Positions 12,515 to 25,908 of a stretch of DNA of 64,000 nt are shown here, one piece after another; the stretch's first letter is position 1, and each line of letters opens with the position of its first letter. The notes under the pieces were generated by a model. It was not told where the DNA came from. It saw only the letters and a program-made list of their open reading frames with translations, and ran no database searches. This DNA comes from Osedax fenrisi (lineage: Eukaryota; Annelida; Polychaeta; Sabellida; Siboglinidae). A program made the translations under genes and the position numbers. The stretch is taken from NCBI GenBank assembly GCA_964019155.1, contig OZ025239.1, positions 74,937,417 through 75,001,416 on the forward strand. Direction: 5' to 3'.

Positions 12515-13638
12515 TAGGGGAAAGTCTCTGATTACCGACCCCTAAATGATTAGTTGTAATAACTTATTTAATATTAAATATATTTAATTGAAATTTTATA
12601 ATTTGAGTAATATTATGGAAATGAATAATATTGCTATTTTAAATTTTTGATATAATTATATTTACAAGAATAAACAGGGGGTCGGTTATCGGATACATGT
12701 GCCTAATACCGACCCCCTTCCCCTATTAACGACCCCCTAAAATAATCGTGGTATAAATAATTGTAGTATTATAATATCCAATAAAAATAGTAGATATACA
12801 TAAATATAATTAATTATAACATAACGTAATTTATTTGTTATTGAATTTATGTTTTAATAGTAATATTAAATTTAAATTTAAGCTTTATAGTAATTATATT
12901 AAAATAGTATATATTATTATTTAATATTTATTTATTAATCAATAGGGGATAGAAGGGAGTAGTGGTAATTTACATTTACGCGAAAATGGTCATAGATACA
13001 ATAAATAGATATATACAAAATATTTGGACAATTACAATATCTACAACAATGAGTAATTTGTTTTCAAACATAATTAATCAATATATTAAATAAATTACAT
13101 AATATTTTTTTTTCAAAATTCCATAAAAACCAGTTTTGGAAATGTATATAAATAACTGGAATCATAAATCCTAAATCTATCTCAATGATACACAAACAAG
13201 TTATAACATAATTTAAAGTAAAATACGGATCTATTTTGATTGGATATTATAAATCACATGGGGTTATATATATTTATGCTATAAATAAGATATATTGGTT
13301 AATAGTTATTAAAATTAAATTATTTTTATAATTATTATAAACATTTTATTGATCTACAATATTATGCATAGTATTAAGTTTTCTTTTAATTAATAAAGTA
13401 TTTACAATGATTTAAAAAGAGTTATTATTCAAATATTTAAAAAATAAAAACCGAATATTACATTTTATCAAATAATAATTGAAGGATTAAATATTAAAAA
13501 AAAAAAAATATTTATTCATATTTATCATTACATTACTAACAGTTCGTGTATATATTATTTTTTGATATCTCTTATAGTTACTGAGATACGAGAGGGGGTC
13601 GGTATTAGGAGGGGTCGGTAATCGGGGACTTTCCCCTA
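12515..13638 (-). mobile_element. GGGGAAAG element, 'ACCGACCCC' family, long form
   Basis: Terminal repeats GGGGAAAGTCTCTG (12517) and CGGGGACTTTCCCC (ends 13636) are flanked by TA. The right end carries the doubled word (GGGGGTCGGTATT, GGGGTCGGTAAT) preceded by the reverse of the ATCTCA block, so the copy is inverted relative to 8792-9457. Its left 190 bp matches the reversed right end of that copy. Extra internal sequence (about 12700-13160) resembles 45180-45600. An additional 'aggggatagaaggg' start at 12944 may be yet another insertion. Confidence 0.84.
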
Positions 13639-13639
13639 A

Positions 13640-14560
13640 ATAGATAGGAGGAGGTGCTCTCACTGAATTATATCCAAGTTGGCCATTGTAATAATTTTTA
13701 CATTTATTGAGTCCGTGGATAAATATGCAAAGATAATTACATATATATAGATCGTGTATGTAAATATAAAATATTTAAATATTCGAATACGGAAATATTT
13801 GAATATTAAAATATGCAAATGTATGTAATGCGTAGATTCTATATAGAATATATACTACTATACGTATACTACTATAGTATATATGTAGTATAGTATATAG
13901 TCTAGTATATATATAGTACACATGTTATATCATTCATTTAACATATTTCATAGGGTAATACATATAGATATTAATTAAAACGTCTTAATATTGAAATTTA
14001 ATAAATATAAATACTGAAATATCGTGTGCGAATAATCATTCAGCTATTCAATATCAAGTGTATAGCTTGAATATTCATTACATTACTCTATACATTACTT
14101 ATATTTATAGTAGATTGTTTGCTTATAAGTTATTTTCAATTTTGCAATGTAATACTTAATAATCAAGCTTATATACTTTATATTGAATAGCTGTTACAGA
14201 ATTCTTACTAAATTAGGCACAAATTAAAAGTCATGTACTAAGCATACTATTTTATAAACTCACTTAAGGATGTAATGCAGCTGAAAAACTAGGAAAACAA
14301 AACCAAACCAGATAAATCAAACAATCCCAATATATCAATTCATAAATATATATATATATATATATATATTATTAAATTTAATATTTAGACTACTTAAATA
14401 ATATCTATACGTATTACCGTATAAATGAACGATATAAAATATATACTATTTGTATATTTAGGTAATATTAACACACATGGCACTATATATTTAATTATCT
14501 TTGAATATTTATTCATACCCATATTAAATATGAAACATTTCTAATTGGCTATCACTCTAG
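13640..14560. repeat. Dispersed AT-rich repeat, uninterrupted copy
   Basis: This copy matches 5850-6450 joined to 7360-7570, without the intervening element. At 14397-14412 it reads 'aataatatctatacgtatt', which is the empty version of the insertion site at 6449/7360. The repeat's own class is unknown. Confidence 0.65.
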
Positions 14561-14657
14561 AAGGAAATATAAGCAAGATAAGAAAATATATTAAATATAA
14601 GAAATATAATAATTAAGTATAATTAAGCTATTGCAATCGTGCCATGTATTATATTTA

Positions 14658-14687
<30 letters not shown>

Positions 14688-14692
<5 letters not shown>

Positions 14693-15870
14693 GTGTCGGA
14701 ACGATATTTTTTATGGGGGGGGGGGCTATTTATTTCTATTTTATATTATATATCCTATTATTTATTACTAATATAATTAATAACTATATCTTATTAATAT
14801 CGTATACCTCTTTAGTCTATGTTAATCCTTTAATATGCAATTAATAATATGTAATTGTTATAACAATAATTAGGAATATATTAGAAAATTAATAATAAAC
14901 ATTACATAATTTATTATTATATAAATATATATTTTTATTTATAAATATACCCAACTCAATTTTTTGAATTATTTTTTGATTGATATTTGCCAATACTAAT
15001 GGATTGAATCTACTATCTAGCATAGTAGATCGTAACAACGTATTTATTATTCGTAGTTTACTAAATCCACGCTAACATGACACAGAACTTGAAGGGCAAA
15101 CCAATAAAATGTGATCAAATTAATTATGCCGGAAAATATTTTTTGAATTTTAGGAGATTGTTCCATCATGTATATGTGTATCCTCATCAGATGGTATTGA
15201 ACTTATTGATTGATTTGAACATAGGGAAATTCGATCTTTCAATCGTTAATTCTTCATACATTTTTTAATATCATCTGTTTAGTGTAGAAAAATAATAGGA
15301 TTAATAAGATTAATATAAAAAAAACAAACATTTTTTTCATGAATTATATTATTTGTAATAATGATGACTTTAATTTATAAGAATGTATAAATAATGTTTT
15401 ATTAGTATCAAATTTGGTTTTAATTGTCATCATTATGGAATCAAACAACTCAGTATATTTTATTCTGTAAATATTAATGATAAAGTATATTATCATATTA
15501 ACTGATCATATCTAATCACATTATTATATTAACATAACATTAATAATGTTATATTATTTTATCTAGATGAGGTACCTTACATAGTCTTTTGAATTTTCAT
15601 TACTATTCATCTCATACATATTTATAATAATTTATATTATATGTCTTATTATTATTCTCTGAATTAAATATACTTAGATATACTTAGAAAATTTAATTAG
15701 ATATATTTAAAATAAAAATAAATTATTATAATATTTTATTATAAACATTTATTATAAGCTATTTTGTATTTTGTTTAAATTGTATATAATATGTTTATAA
15801 AAGTATGTTATTAACCTTGAATCAATATAAAAACTTGTATATATAAAATATAAAATACTGTTGTTTCTAT

Positions 15871-15908
<38 letters not shown>

Positions 15909-17160
15909 TCAATGAATGTGTGCAAATTATTTCTATCATTATTCAATTTAATTAGAATCATCTTTACTATTATCTGATCCTTTATGTTTATTTATTATTG
16001 ATTTTTATTATGATTATATATAATTATAATCATATATGCTTTCAAGTATATTTTTTATAAATGTTACTTTCAATAGTATTTGTTGGTATCATTAAAAGCT
16101 TTCACCTTCATATACAAGCTTTAAAATATCAAAATTTAAATATTCATAGAAAAAATATTTGACTTATTCATATTTTTTAATAATACATTTGCAATATATT
16201 TGTAGTCATTGGTAATATAATCTAATTCTTTATATTATTTTAGTGCATCGATTATACCATTATATTGATACAATTATGTTTTAATACATGATTTTCGCAG
16301 TCTATCTTGTTGGGTATACCCATATATTATATATAATAGTTTTGATGCCTTTGCTTTGTTATTATTAGTATTATATACAATCCGGAATTTGATCGTTATT
16401 TTCATATAATAATCCCAAATCATGAACAACTCTCAAGGCTTTTCTATATTTATATTATTATCTAATGATTATGCTATTAAGTTTGTGCGATGAGCTCCAC
16501 ATAGTGTATACAAAGTTAATGGATGTCTATTCATTATTATAGTCTTTACACTATTATATTGACCAGACATATTAGCTGCACCGTCATATGACTGTCTTCT
16601 TAATTTAGAAATAGGCAAGTTAAGATGTTAAAGTTCAGATAACATTAAATTTGCTATATTTAAGTTGTATCCTCCGTCATATTGCATATTCATATGCATA
16701 TTTCTTTAATTTCTAGTTTTTATGTCAAATATCGAACCCCCAATATGTAATTCTCACTTCTGGATATATATTGAATTCCATCACATTGAATTGAGAAACT
16801 TCCATTAATATCTTATAATACAATATTTAATAATTCAGAATTATATAGTTGAATAATTTCATTCTTAATATCGCTAGATAACAAGTATCTATCAGAGATT
16901 CTCTCATGAATATTATCATATTTCATGGATGGGGGGGGGGGGGAGAACAATACTTAGCTATCTTTCTTACCCCATATGTTTGGTAAAATTCTTTAGAAAA
17001 AATGTGTATTAACAAAGAAATTATACTAGATTTAATATATATAAAATTTATTAATACACATTTCATGGGGGGGGGGGGGGCAAAACATACTTAGCCCCCC
17101 CCCCATATTTTGGAATGAGGGGGTCCGATACCCCCCGCCCCCCCTGTTCCGACGCCCCTA
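14688..17160 (-). mobile_element. hAT-type DNA transposon, decayed
   Basis: Inverted ends are TAGGGGTGTCGGAAC (from 14688) and GTTCCGACGCCCCTA (to 17160), with one mismatch. They are flanked by TATATATA on both sides, compatible with an 8 bp duplication in a TA tract. A TAGGG-type tip with an 8 bp duplication fits hAT. The interior holds a broken transposase on the minus strand. G runs lie near both ends (about 14717-14728, 16930-16942, 17067-17080), and there is a C run at 17095-17104. Confidence 0.82.
14955..16930 (-). pseudogene. hAT transposase pseudogene (DUF4371/ZMYM-like type)
   Basis: Pieces of a transposase can be read on the minus strand between stops and frameshifts. Near 16900: YDNIHERISDRYLLSSDIKNE. 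Near 16770: SIQCDGIQYISRSE, at the position of the first catalytic Asp region of this family. Near 16545-16605: SYDGAANMSGQYNSVKTIM followed by TLYTLCGAHRTNL. Near 15000-15085: GFSKLRIINTLLRSTM, the hAT C-terminal dimerisation motif. Several stops (for example after ELLNIVL) and a (TA)n expansion at 15870-15905 show that it is dead. Order and motifs match the hAT family with a DUF4371-like domain; family naming is from memory of motifs. Confidence 0.8.
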
Positions 17161-17336
17161 TATATATATATATATCTATAAATTCTATCCCATTCATAAA
17201 TGTAATTTATATATGTAAAATATAAATTATGTTTATATTAAATAGTATGTTAAAAAAAGGTAAACATTTTAAAGAAGTTCTTCAGTATAATCAATACAAA
17301 TCTATAAAGCAGAATACTCATATTGGGATAATAACT

Positions 17337-17398
<62 letters not shown>

Positions 17399-17957
17399 CA
17401 CTATACATTGTATAATAAAATATACACAGAAGCTAAATTGTAATACTAATAAAATAACTAAAACAATAATTATTCTGAGTAAAATGAATTTGAAAATGAC
17501 CAATTAGGTTTAATTATTATCTCTATAAAATATCATTTTTCTAAAACTTATAATCAATATAATTATTTGAAAATGTCATAGTATAAGTTATAGATAGCAT
17601 ATATCTGAATAACATTTAAATAACTATAATAACTATTTAACATTCTATATACAAAACTGATAAAATAATTATATTTATAATTTATAGTGGTAAAGATCCT
17701 CCTATTAAATATATCTATTACCTATCGCAGAATTTGTTTAGCCATTTGTATTGTTGCTCGATTATTCCGGGCCACGGAAATTTGACGCCTTAATATTGGC
17801 CCAGATTCCTGAAAGTGAATGTTGGTGTTATGTAATACGATGTAGGTGCAGACGTGCGTACGTCACTGTGTGTGTGTGTGCAAGCGTACGAAGGCAGGCA
17901 TAACACCGCGCAGTGATATCGTTGCTACAGTTAATGTATGACTATTGTGCTGTTTCT

Positions 17958-17960
<3 letters not shown>
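17161..17960. repeat. (TA)n tract and unassigned DNA
   Basis: (TA)n covers 17339-17391. The island at 17750-17830 is GC-richer and on the minus strand has an acceptor-like TTCACTTTCAG, but no frame is convincing. No gene called. Confidence 0.4.

Positions 17961-18023
<63 letters not shown>
17961..18023. repeat. (GA)n microsatellite
   Basis: About 31 uninterrupted GA dinucleotides. Confidence 0.97.
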
Positions 18024-18027
<4 letters not shown>

Positions 18028-18104
18028 GCATTTAATACCGTGCCAAACTGGAATTTATGGTATACCATCTTGTATATTAACATTATTATCTTATGAATAA
18101 TATA

Positions 18105-18110
<6 letters not shown>

Positions 18111-18148
<38 letters not shown>

Positions 18149-18195
18149 GATATTCAGAGTTGGCTTAAAAGCATAGATGAATGAAAAAGCAAAAG

Positions 18196-18237
<42 letters not shown>
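18111..18237. repeat. Two (TA)n microsatellites
   Basis: Alternating TA tracts at about 18111-18146 and 18198-18237, separated by 50 bp of unique sequence. Confidence 0.9.
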
Positions 18238-18241
<4 letters not shown>

Positions 18242-18532
18242 TTCGATTTATTATCAATGCTATAACGATACTTTAGAACAAATTCATAATTTACGCTAAT
18301 TTTTAGAAAGTTGACTAATCAAAATAAAATATGTATTCAGATAGGAGTATTTAAAATAGACGACTAAGTCTATAGGTATATTCTTATGTGAATGCTTACG
18401 CTATCTATAATGAAATGAGTGTCCTAACTGTGTGTGTTCACAAACGTATACATCTAATAACATAGAACGATCGCTGTATGCCGGCCTACTATGATGGTCA
18501 GTTTTCTTATTAAAGTTTAATTTGATGTTTAG

Positions 18533-18599
18533 AATCTACGCCAGGTTCTATACTGAGAGTAAAGCTGATATCTTACCGGAGTTATATGTGGAGATATAT
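18533..18599 (+). CDS. Candidate internal exon, unidentified
   Basis: Plus strand. An acceptor (TTTGATGTTTAG) and a donor (GTATGTATG) bound 67 bp that are open in one frame and read IYARFYTESKADILPELYVEI. The composition is richer in GC than the flanks. No neighbouring exon was found to test the phase, so this may be coincidence. Confidence 0.25.
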
Positions 18600-18801
18600 G
18601 TATGTATGTATTTTAAAATTATTTGTAAATTAAATTATAATTTAATTATATTTCATGTAATTTTATAAATCATATAATTAAACATATTTTTATGAATTAG
18701 CTTAATTTATATAGGAATGTATGTTGCAAATACAATTATATACTGATTAAGAACCAACATTTTATGACATTAGTAAATATATGTATGTAAAAATCAACAT
18801 A

Positions 18802-19100
18802 TAGGGGAAATATTGCTAATAAGGACCGCTGTTATTTTATCAAATAACTTTTTTATTAGAGAAATTGATGAAATTTTATAACGATTTAGAGATTATATAC
18901 GTCTATAACATCACAATTTCAATTTTTGTAATAATAATATTATGTATCATCGAAAATGTACCCGGACCATATTGCAAGCTAAGTTTGTAATATGGGCTGA
19001 GTGATTTTAATATGGGCCGGGTAAAAAAGCCACTAGATGGCGAAACCATTTTTCATTTCAACTAATCAAATGAATTGTTATATTGATAACGCTATATGAA
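18802..19100 (+). mobile_element. GGGGAAA-tipped element, fifth family, one end only
   Basis: TA then GGGGAAATATTGC at 18804, followed by 'taataaggaccgctg'. Internally there is a CCCGGACCATATT / AATATGGGCTG / AATATGGGCCGGG set (18960-19022). This gives the same layout as the other families with another word. 'ccactagatggcg' follows near 19031. The right end is not found; a different dispersed repeat begins by about 19200. Confidence 0.55.
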
Positions 19101-19447
19101 TACTTATCACGCATACTTTAATTATTTCAGTGATTTAAACTAATGTACACTATAGTAATAATTAAATTTATAAATAATATTATTTAACTATAAAAGCATT
19201 CCCAAATACTTAGCTAATAATCCCTAATTCAATCGTCCAAAACTATTTCATCCCGGATAATCTGTATTTGTATTTTTTTTAAATTTAATTTTTTATTTGT
19301 TTTTGTTTAAAAAGTATTTGTATTTAAAATAGGTATTTGACCTGAACACTAGATAATAGAGAGGAACTATGCATACTTCCATTCAATATTACTATTAGAT
19401 AGAACTATTCAATGAATTTAACTAATTTTTTTGTATATTATAAAAGA

Positions 19448-20370
19448 TAGGGGAAAGTAACCGAATACGGACAGTGCCCGAATACGGACACTCTCGCTAT
19501 CTCATAAACCATAAATCCTACAAAAAAATGTTTAATTAATAAAATATTCATATAAATATATTCATAATCAATTAAATAGTCTAAAAAAGTATTTTTTATT
19601 TTTTTATTATTCAAAATATTGCTGATATATCCAATAAACTGATTTTTTTATTACGATTTTAAATTTATCAAAAAATAATTCAACTTAAAACCTTCTCAAG
19701 TATATATAAATGTATTAATATAAAAAATAACAATATATTATTAAAAACTAAAGCATTCTAAAAATTGTATTTTTAATTTCTATATTTTTTATCAAATATT
19801 CATTAAGTTATAAGCATATATCTAGATGTCATATAAGTTCCTAATACGGACACTCTAAATGTCTTAATACGGACACCCTATAACCAATTAACGCACAGCT
19901 TATGAACTATTCTGATTTTTATAAAAATCGCGTGCGTTATAATATTAATTCTACCAATAATGCTAATTCTAAAAAAATTATTATTTAGACACTTAAATTG
20001 TATTATTAATTAAAAAATAATAAAAATAAATAAAATATTAACTAATTAAATTACAATATATTTTTCATAAAATTAATTATAAATAACGTAATTGTAATTT
20101 GTCTGATTGATTCATCAATAATATATAGTTTATCTAGTGGTATATAGGGTGTCCGTATTATAACATAGGGTGTCCGTATTCGTACATGGGTACCGAATAC
20201 GGACACCCCAGTTATCTATGGAATTAAAAGATTAAATAAAATTTTAAAATTACAATAATATCTATAATCATATAATATTAATATATTGTAATTTTTGAAT
20301 AAAAATAATGAGTCATAAAAAGTTAAGACCATTTATTGTTAAAGTGTCCGTATTAGGTTACTTTCCCCTA
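19448..20370 (+). mobile_element. GGGGAAAG element, 'TACGGACAC' family
   Basis: Ends GGGGAAAGTAACCG (19450) and GGTTACTTTCCCC (to 20368) are flanked by TA. The doubled word AATACGGACA lies at 19463-19492, followed by 'gctatctcataaaccataaatcc'. There is a second pair at 19841-19876 beside 'ccaatta', a third set at 20149-20207, and a single word at the right end. 919 bp, no coding capacity. It is the opposite-strand sister of 6451-7359. Confidence 0.9.
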
Positions 20371-21090
20371 TATGATTATATAAATCTAGGCTAGATGTTA
20401 ATAAAAATAGACATAAATATTCATATAATTTTTTACTAGTATTTCTATGAATATTGTTTTTTATCAACTATTGTAATTATATCTATATACAAATAATATT
20501 GTACATTTATTTATATATATATGTTTTTTAATATGTAGTAAAAAATCTATATGATAAATATTATAGTTATATTATTATTACATTTATATGTACAAAGGTA
20601 GTGCAATATAATTATTCTGAGTAAAAGGCATTACAATTTTATAGATAAAAATAATGGTATGTCATAAAATATTATTTTTAAAAATGTGTTTTTAATTTTT
20701 TTAAATCAGTAATATAATTATTATAATTATTATATATTAAATATATAAGTTATAAAACATTATACATACATGTATACAAGTTAGGATGTTAGATTACACG
20801 ATACATCATTAATTTTATAATAGTGTGTGCTATAATATGCTTTTTATACTAATTATAGGTAAAGTTCATTGGAAATTTGTTGATAGATCAAAATAACATA
20901 TACTATTGTTTAAGTGGGCGACATAATTGAAATTATTAAATATTATTGTGAGCCCGTTAGGAGGTATAACAAAAGAAAAGAGAAAATAAAAATTACTTCT
21001 AATAAAATATCATTATTATTATAATAACAATTTTTATATTGTTTATCGAATTGTTTATCATATACTGCATGTCAATTACTTTAACAGACT
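20371..21090. other. AT-rich DNA, nothing recognised
   Basis: No coding frame or repeat boundary could be supported. Confidence 0.4.
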
Positions 21091-21099
21091 GAGGTTACC

Positions 21100-21225
21100 G
21101 TCAAATTAGAACTATGTGGGGCCGTGTGTTATCCGTACTTCATGTATAGTATATAACTCTGGGGCGCTACATACAAACTTCATTATATTTTTAGAGTACA
21201 ATACAATTTTAAATACAATATTTAA
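21100..21225 (+). pseudogene. Small LINE RT C-terminal fragment (tentative)
   Basis: One frame reads YPYFMYSI, a stop, LWGATYKLHYIFRVQYN. This resembles the 'YPHLIYCLEIWGHTYKSNIDCIYVIQKKV' region of the LINEs in this window (quoted there as LEIWGHTYKSN). Too short for certainty. Confidence 0.35.
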
Positions 21226-22800
21226 CAAATAATTAATCTACAGTTACACTTTATAATTCGAAGAAAATAAATCTTTATCATTATATGAATTATGAAATTT
21301 ATTTACTTATTATTTTATTATATTTTTTCTTTACAATTAATATATTTTATTATATTATTAATATTATTATTCTATTATTATCACGAGAACTTCATAAGTT
21401 TACTTAAATATTTGATTACATCAATTTTTGTATCATTATCCGGGAAAAACAATTTTAAATTCAATAAATAGTTTTTAGAAATATTCAATAATCGCAGGCA
21501 ATGCATTCCCTATCTATATACATGTACATTTAACACAATAGCCGTTTCATTGGATATCACCTAATTAAACTTGGTTGCATAAAATCATATGTTTTTCTAG
21601 TCTTAATATTTTGTAGGGATCAGATTAAAATCTCTACAAATACACAAGAGATTAGATTTGTATACGATGTTAATTTTGTAGTCATTATAATCTGATGTGT
21701 AAAATAGTATTATGATTAGAAAAATAGGTGATGTTATACAGCGATTCTTTAAGGGGATTCATTTGTTAAACATTGGCATAATAAAGTTTTGTGTGTCTAT
21801 TCTGTAACATAATTATATCTAAACATTTTATATGATAATATTATAATATAAAATATAATTATGTATGATTTATTTTATATTAGGTATAAACTCAAAACAA
21901 ATTATAAAGATTAATCGAAGGGGTCAAAAGATGTGGATATCTAAAAAAATAAATAATTAAAAAAAAAATCTGAGATTTAAGCTTCTAAATTTTTATTTGT
22001 CACACCAATTTGAATACTTGCTTATGTTTATAATTCATATTTGAGGCACTTATAGACTACAAGTTATAGTTACTCTCATACTACGTAGTATATATCATTT
22101 TAAATATAGGTTATTAAAAATTATAAAACATATAAAACCTAATTAAATAAATGTTAATATTCTAATACAATATTTGTTTTGATAACAATTACAAACGAGG
22201 GTTTCCCAACAGTTAACGTAACTATATGAAACAATTATATTTGTTATGAACCTTATCTACGCAACAAATTAAATATTATGAATACACGTATTCATTTTTA
22301 CCATTTAGTAACAATATTAAAATAGTTTTACTTGAAAGTTAATTCCATAATGTATTCGTTATTTTATTATATAAATATTTATTTATTATCATCAATATTT
22401 ATTTAATTTATTTTACTTTTTCATTGTTGATTTTATTTAGTCATGTTTAGTCATACACATTCAAATTATATTATACAATTTATTATATTGTATTATGTGT
22501 TATTACTTTATATATATAATCCAACTTTTTATATTAAATTATAGTAGTAGATATCTTTGGTATACTTGTATATATATTTAAACTAAATTATAAAAATGTT
22601 GTTTTATGATTTTAAATAGTAATGAAAACATAAAAGTATAGGAAATAATATTATTGATCGAGTTGATTCGTTAAATATCTCGGAGTTATTATACATGTAA
22701 TATTACATTGGAAACTCCATATTAATAATATTATTAAGACTATCTTTTATAACTGCATTATATAAATAAAATAAAATAGAAGCAATTAATTTGCTTATAC
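21226..22800. other. AT-rich DNA, no gene
   Basis: A TTAAGGGGATTCA at 21752 resembles the tip of the TTAA element at 52108 but no partner end was found nearby. Nothing else recognised. Confidence 0.4.
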
Positions 22801-22809
22801 GTATTTACT

Positions 22810-23416
22810 TAAGGGGATGGCACACGACGCCCGCCTCTCTATGTATAGAGATAGCAAATAATGGGTCTACGCAAAACTAGGCGCGCAGATTTCTATTCAT
22901 TGAATTGAGCTAATTTTGTTATATTCTATTCATTAAATGTATACACATACTATTACAGGACGTAATTTTTATAATATATATTATATAACATATATATACA
23001 TATGCACATATTTTAATTTTTTAATTTACGGAATTTCTATAGAAATTGTTATTTTTTGCAACTATACATATACAAATTTATAAAATTACGCCTGTAATAG
23101 TATTCATATATATGTTATTTATATAATGCAATACAAATTAGTAGAATACATATACTAGTTTTTGTTATACCTAAGTTTATACACACATACCTAGCGCAAA
23201 ATAATTATTCTGAGAAAACAGCATTTGAAAGTTGAAAGTATACATATCTATTGATAATATAACAATTTATAAATCAATTTTATGGCTTTTCTAGATTGAA
23301 TTCGCAGCTGATATTTATACAGATACTAAAACACACTACATTTATTAATATTATGGAATAAAAATAAATACAAAATAATTTTTTTTTATCATTTTGAACG
23401 CTGGGACCCCTTAAGT
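22810..23416. mobile_element. Possible TTAAGGGG-ended element with an internal fold-back
   Basis: TTAAGGGGATGG at 22810 faces GGGACCCCTTAA ending at 23416. Only the first 8 bases are inverted repeats, so pairing is weak. Inside, 'atactattacaggacgtaatttt' near 22948 is nearly the reverse complement of 'aaaattacgcctgtaatagtat' near 23083, giving an inner fold-back unit of about 160 bp. Confidence 0.4.
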
Positions 23417-23864
23417 CTAGTGCTATGCCACATTATTTTAATGTTATATGGGTGTTCTATATAGGTCCTATATGTATATACTCATAAGTCTATTAAAGAT
23501 TTATTAGATAATATTAAATAATATTAAAGAATTATAGTAACACAGAATTCTACTATACAATCTATATTCATTCATGTGTTAGCATTCATAGCGAGCGGAA
23601 TTGTTTATAAACGCAATCAACCGTAAACAATACAGCAAAGTTATTTATCATATTCTATATAACATTATATGTTAATATTATTTCATAAATTATTATCAGT
23701 ATTTCTATACATATTAATTACACATATTTTATATTTATCATGTATTATTTAAATATATTTATATTTGTTTAATTTGCTTATTTAATAGTGAATACATTAT
23801 ATATTATATGTACAAATTGTATAATAGTGTATATTATTTACATTATTTATTATCAGTATTTATT

Positions 23865-23896
<32 letters not shown>

Positions 23897-24020
23897 GATA
23901 TATATTAATTACACATACTTATATATTTATCATGTAGAATTAAATAATATATATATTTGTTTAATTTGCTTATTTAAGTATTGAATACATTATATATTAT
24001 AAATTAATACGAAATAAAAT
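23417..24020. other. AT-rich leader of the following LINE
   Basis: A partial direct duplication ('tttatcatgta...tatatttgtttaatttgcttatt') occurs at 23735-23795 and 23925-23985. It may be LINE 5' UTR. No other feature. Confidence 0.35.
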
Positions 24021-24730
24021 ATGGAAAATAGAATGTCTAATTTAGATTTGTCTGAGACAATTAAAAATTACATTAAAAAACTATTTGATGAACATATAAA
24101 ATCAGTAATTGATGAAAATACGAAAGTAATAAATGATCTAAAAAATAATATCACAGAATTGAAATCTATAATAAATAGTGTAAATATTAATAATGATAAA
24201 TGTAATGATACAGAATCATATGCAAATATATTAAATAAAAACTTAGAAAAAACTATTGAAAATACAATAATTAAATCAGTCAATACAAATATATCTGAAA
24301 CTAATAATGTAAATTGTATAAAAAAACTATTATTCTATACAATGTAAAAGAACAGATATTTAATGACACAAATTCTAAAGAAAATTCTGAATTTAAATCT
24401 ATATCAAATATTATAGATATTGTAGGATCAAAATCTGATCAAAATAAAAATATAAAAATAAATAAATTCCATAGAATTGGTAAATTTAATAAAAATGATA
24501 TAACAAATTTATCTAAAAATAGACCGATGAAAATTGTACTTGATTCTGAAGAATAAAAATCAATATTAATCAGAAATGCATATAAATTAAAAAATTCATC
24601 TTTTAATAAAGTAGGAATATCTATTGAATATAGTATAGAACAACTTATTCAAAAGAAAGAATGTTTTAAAATAGCTAAAGCCAAATGTAAATTAGATACT
24701 ATTGGTAAAGTTCAATTTATAAACAATTAA
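24021..24730 (+). pseudogene. LINE ORF1, frameshifted
   Basis: The ATG at 24021 opens about 100 codons rich in Lys, Asn and Ile with a heptad-like stretch (residues 10-60: DLSETIKNYIKKLFDEH...) that should form a coiled coil. After a frameshift near 24320 a second frame reads INKFHRIGKFNKN and RPMKIVLDSEE, then passes a TAA near 24556 into IRNAYKLKNSSFNKVGI and SIEYSIEQLIQKKE. This coiled coil plus 'HRIGK...RP.KI...RNA.KLK' order matches RNA-binding ORF1 proteins of LINEs. It pairs with the ORF2 resuming at 26880, separated by the insertion at 24751-26829. Confidence 0.75.
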
Positions 24731-24844
24731 TTTAAATTAATATATAATAATACCCAAGTAACCAAAAGTTGGTTCAAGACTTAGGAAACTTAAGTCATAT
24801 TGACTTAAGTCAAACTTGGTTCAAAAGTTAGTAACCTGTGATAC

Positions 24845-25270
24845 CGAAAACCTAAGTCAGCGAACCAGGTATGGACCAATTTAAAACTTAAGTCAGCGAA
24901 CCAGGTATGGACCAATATAAAACCTAAGTCAGCGAACCAGGTATGGACCAATATAAAACCTAAGTCAGCGAACCAGGTATGGACCAATTTAAAACCTAAG
25001 TCAGCGAACCAGGTATGGACCAATATAAAACCTAAGTCAGCGAACCAGGTATGGACCAATTTAAAACTTAAGTCAGCGAACTAGGAATGGACCAATATAA
25101 AACTTAAGTCAGCGAACCAGGTATGGACCAATATAAAAGTTAAGTCAGCGAATCAAGTATGGACCAAAATAAAACCTAATTCAGCGAACCAAGTATGGAC
25201 CAAGTATGGACCAAATAATACCTAAGTCTGTGAACCAAGTATGGACCAATATAAAACCTAATTCAGTGAT
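24845..25270. repeat. 36 bp tandem repeat (left arm)
   Basis: About 12 units of the form CCTAAGTCAGCGAACCAGGT + ATGGACCAATATAAAA. The 36 bp period is divisible by three, so a spurious VHTWFADLGF-repeat frame stays open on the minus strand. It is not a gene. Confidence 0.92.
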
Positions 25271-25309
25271 AATGTATTAAATTACATAGTACTATGTAAT
25301 ATACGTATA

Positions 25310-25570
25310 TATACGTATTACTTAAATAATTTTACTTTTTAAAATAATATTTTATTTATTAAAAACAGTATATTAACTTAAATATATTAATTAAAATTAT
25401 AATCATTAATTAATTTGCATATATAAAAATTAAATCAATATTTCAAAATAATTAAAAGTTATAATATTTTATTCTTTCTATAATAAAATAATGATATAAA
25501 CTTAATAATAATACTTACATCAACAACTTAAGTTGAACTTAAGTCATGTATCATAAGTTTATAATATATT
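25310..25570. repeat. Shared AT-rich core sequence (copy in the CCCAAGTAAC element)
   Basis: 'tacttaaataatttt...cagtatattaacttaaatat' and later 'aaattaaatcaatat...ttataatattttattctt' match 35885-36090 and, reversed, 51990-52090. It marks a core shared by elements whose ends differ. Confidence 0.65.
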
Positions 25571-25645
25571 AGTTATTATATAAATATATATTTATTATAT
25601 ATATTTATATATATATTATATACCATTTAATATATATATATATTA

Positions 25646-25908
<263 letters not shown>

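Noticed and set aside
15077..15268. Plus-strand frame MTQNLKGKPIKCDQ
   Set aside because: Lies opposite the hAT transposase C-terminal region; the minus strand shows the conserved motifs.
17750..17830. Exon-like GC-richer island on the minus strand
   Set aside because: An acceptor is present, but every frame meets a stop quickly and no donor is convincing.
24805..25059. 84-codon minus frame with a VHTWFADLGF repeat
   Set aside because: A 36 bp tandem repeat in the arm of a non-coding element; no start context and no non-repeat sequence.
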